From contig JAUUZB010000273.1 of NCBI GenBank assembly GCA_030590185.1, forward strand, positions 1-6,279: 6,279 nt of DNA, read 5' to 3'. The position numbers and the translations under genes were made by a program. This document shows positions 5,397 to 6,279 of this stretch, piece after piece. The DNA is from Deltaproteobacteria bacterium. GTDB lineage: Bacteria > Myxococcota > XYA12-FULL-58-9 > JAUUZB01. A model generated the notes under the pieces. It saw only the letters and a list, made by a program, of their open reading frames with translations, was not told the origin of the DNA and ran no database searches. Numbering within the stretch: the stretch's first letter is position 1; each line of letters opens with the position of its first letter.

Positions 5397-6059
5397 CTAC
5401 GGGGCTGAGCGGCTCGAGCGCGGCCCGCGCAGCACGGCTCGCACCAGGCCGTGGCGGTGCTCCGGCCCGTCCCCGTGGCGATGGACTGGCCCCATTCCTT
5501 CCCAAAGGTCGATCGTCTCGAAGTCCGGGTAGAGCCCGGCGAGTTCCCCCGGCGCCAGGTAGGTTCGGACCCGCCCGGACGGATCCGCGAAGCTGTGCGG
5601 TCCGACGGCTCGCCACTCGGCGCGGTGGGTCGGGTAGGCGGGGTCGTCGGTGTGAAAGGCGGTCACGAACAGCAAGCCGCCCCCTTCACACCACGCCGTG
5701 CTGCGTTGGACCAGCCTGGTGATCGTGGCGCGGTCGAGATCCGGGAACAATCCGAACAGCAGCACCCCGGCGAAGCGCTCGTTGGGGTCGACGTCGTCGA
5801 ACCCACAGCAGCGCGTCTCCACCGTTAGCCCCCGGGCGTGCGCCACGGCTTGGATTTGCTCACCGGCGACGGCAGCGGGATCGATGGCGACCACCCCGAC
5901 GCCCTGGCCGGCCAAAAAGATCGTGTGACGACCTTGTCCGGCGCCGACGTCGAGCACTGGCCGGTCCCGACCGAGCAGGCCGACGTGGTCCACCAGCAGA
6001 TCCTCTGGCTCGGCGCCAAAGACCGTGCGGTCTTCTCGGTAGGCTCGGTCGTAGTCCAT
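5397..6059 (-). CDS. Class I SAM-dependent methyltransferase, TehB-like
   Basis: A Rossmann-fold methyltransferase of 220 residues that would use S-adenosylmethionine in the cytoplasm. Motif I is VLDVGAGQGRHTIFLAGQG (~35-53). The acidic ribose-binding Asp60 sits in VVAIDP, motif III-like hydrophobic VLLFGLFPDLD is at ~99-109, and the post-motif strand GGGLLFVTAFHTDDP is at ~126-140. A His-rich segment, GPVHRHGDGPEHRHG (~190-204), near the end resembles the H-x-H close of TehB/thiol-type methyltransferases. The substrate is not evident, and small molecules such as tellurite, thiols or quinone-like compounds are all possible for this broad group. The ATG at 6059 starts MDYDRAYREDRTVFG, the usual point for such proteins, but has no clear Shine-Dalgarno sequence. 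A TTG at 6095 would add 12 unlikely residues. It is divergent from the gene at 6171 and followed by a 243-base gap. Confidence 0.85.
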   Translation of the reverse strand: MDYDRAYREDRTVFGAEPEDLLVDHVGLLGRDRPVLDVGAGQGRHTIFLAGQGVGVVAIDPAAVAGEQIQAVAHARGLTVETRCCGFDDVDPNERFAGVLLFGLFPDLDRATITRLVQRSTAWCEGGGLLFVTAFHTDDPAYPTHRAEWRAVGPHSFADPSGRVRTYLAPGELAGLYPDFETIDLWEGMGPVHRHGDGPEHRHGLVRAVLRGPRSSRSAP

Positions 6060-6170
6060 GGGGCCGAACAGAGCACAGTCACTCCGCCTGGACAATCGCG
6101 TGGTTGCGCACCTGGTTGCGGAGGCCGCGAGGTGACATTATTTTCCCGTTCCAGGCCAAGGAGGGTGCGC
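6060..6170. promoter_or_regulatory. Divergent intergenic region with direct repeat and plus-strand promoter
   Basis: For the plus-strand gene, TTGCGG (6116-6121) and TATTTT (6139-6144) are 17 bases apart, giving a start near 6151 just ahead of the strong AAGGAGG (6158-6164). Two copies of TGGTTGCG (6101-6108 and 6113-6120) with a 12-base period sit on and next to the -35, as a regulator-binding site might. No comparably good minus-strand promoter is seen for the methyltransferase. Confidence 0.35.
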
Positions 6171-6279
6171 GTGAACGACGACAAAGGATTTTCCAAGCGG
6201 GTCTTCTCCAGACGTTCGCTTGCCCGTGGACTCGGTGCCCTGGCCAAGGGGCTGCCCGGTTACGCCAAGATCCCGTTCC
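6171..6279 (+). CDS. Start of an unidentified protein (3' end outside window)
   Basis: A GTG at 6171 is preceded by a perfect AAGGAGG (6158-6164) six bases upstream, which makes this one of the best-supported starts in the window. The 36 visible residues begin MNDDKGFSKRVFSRRSLARG and continue with LGALAKGLPGYAKIPF. They are basic and Gly/Leu-rich, and the frame runs off the end. SRRSLARG is reminiscent of a twin-arginine (Tat) signal, but the following segment contains a Lys and is only weakly hydrophobic, so export is uncertain. Function cannot be assigned from this fragment. Its divergent arrangement with the methyltransferase may mean shared regulation. Confidence 0.7.
   Translation, partial: MNDDKGFSKRVFSRRSLARGLGALAKGLPGYAKIPF

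Noticed and set aside
5342..5722. Plus-strand ORF opposite the methyltransferase 3' end
   Set aside because: Arg/Pro/Gly-rich product typical of GC-rich antisense frames, with no ribosome-binding site.
6060..6095. TTG start adding 12 residues to the methyltransferase
   Set aside because: No Shine-Dalgarno sequence, a rare start codon, and the added residues do not look like the family's N-terminus.
5825..6247. Minus-strand ORF covering the divergent region and the gene at 6171
   Set aside because: It overlaps the methyltransferase in another frame and runs antisense to a start with a perfect AAGGAGG. No domain signal.
1..6279. Mobile element, CRISPR array, tRNA/rRNA or defence/biosynthetic cluster
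   Set aside because: No transposase, terminal inverted repeats, spaced direct-repeat array or RNA gene was seen, and the genes belong to ordinary metabolic, signalling and envelope families.

Overview
The window reads as high-GC bacterial chromosome. A secreted lipoprotein with a Gly/Thr-rich linker and GDGxC...DC repeats, together with a large PAS-cyclase signalling protein, suggests a Myxococcota-like or related deltaproteobacterial lineage. That placement is inferred from style and is not proven. No mobile element, CRISPR array, rRNA or tRNA is visible.

Layout: the plus strand opens with the last ~176 codons of a MATE-family efflux transporter (1-533). It faces a run of minus-strand genes. 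From right to left in the window these are a TehB-like SAM methyltransferase (6059-5397), a Cys-repeat lipoprotein with a C-terminal beta-sandwich-like domain (5153-4154, interrupted by a frameshift in a run of six C), a short pyruvate kinase without the C-terminal regulatory domain (3990-2932), a small four-helix membrane protein (2806-2354), and a three-part class III nucleotide cyclase (2204-693). An unrecognised small ORF (679-530) may follow the cyclase. A new plus-strand gene begins at 6171 and leaves the window, divergent from the methyltransferase.

The minus-strand genes are separated by gaps of about 100-340 bases and several have their own promoter-like or ribosome-binding signals. 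They are therefore better read as neighbours than as one tight operon. No pathway joins them all. The shared themes are small-molecule signalling (cyclase), central carbon metabolism (pyruvate kinase) and envelope functions (MATE, membrane protein, lipoprotein).

The most notable points are the frameshifted repeat lipoprotein, the altered monovalent-cation site and missing C-domain of the pyruvate kinase, a good promoter inside the longest possible cyclase ORF that supports a shorter start, and an overlooked 49-codon ORF between the two convergent genes. I did not find a convincing new multi-gene system.
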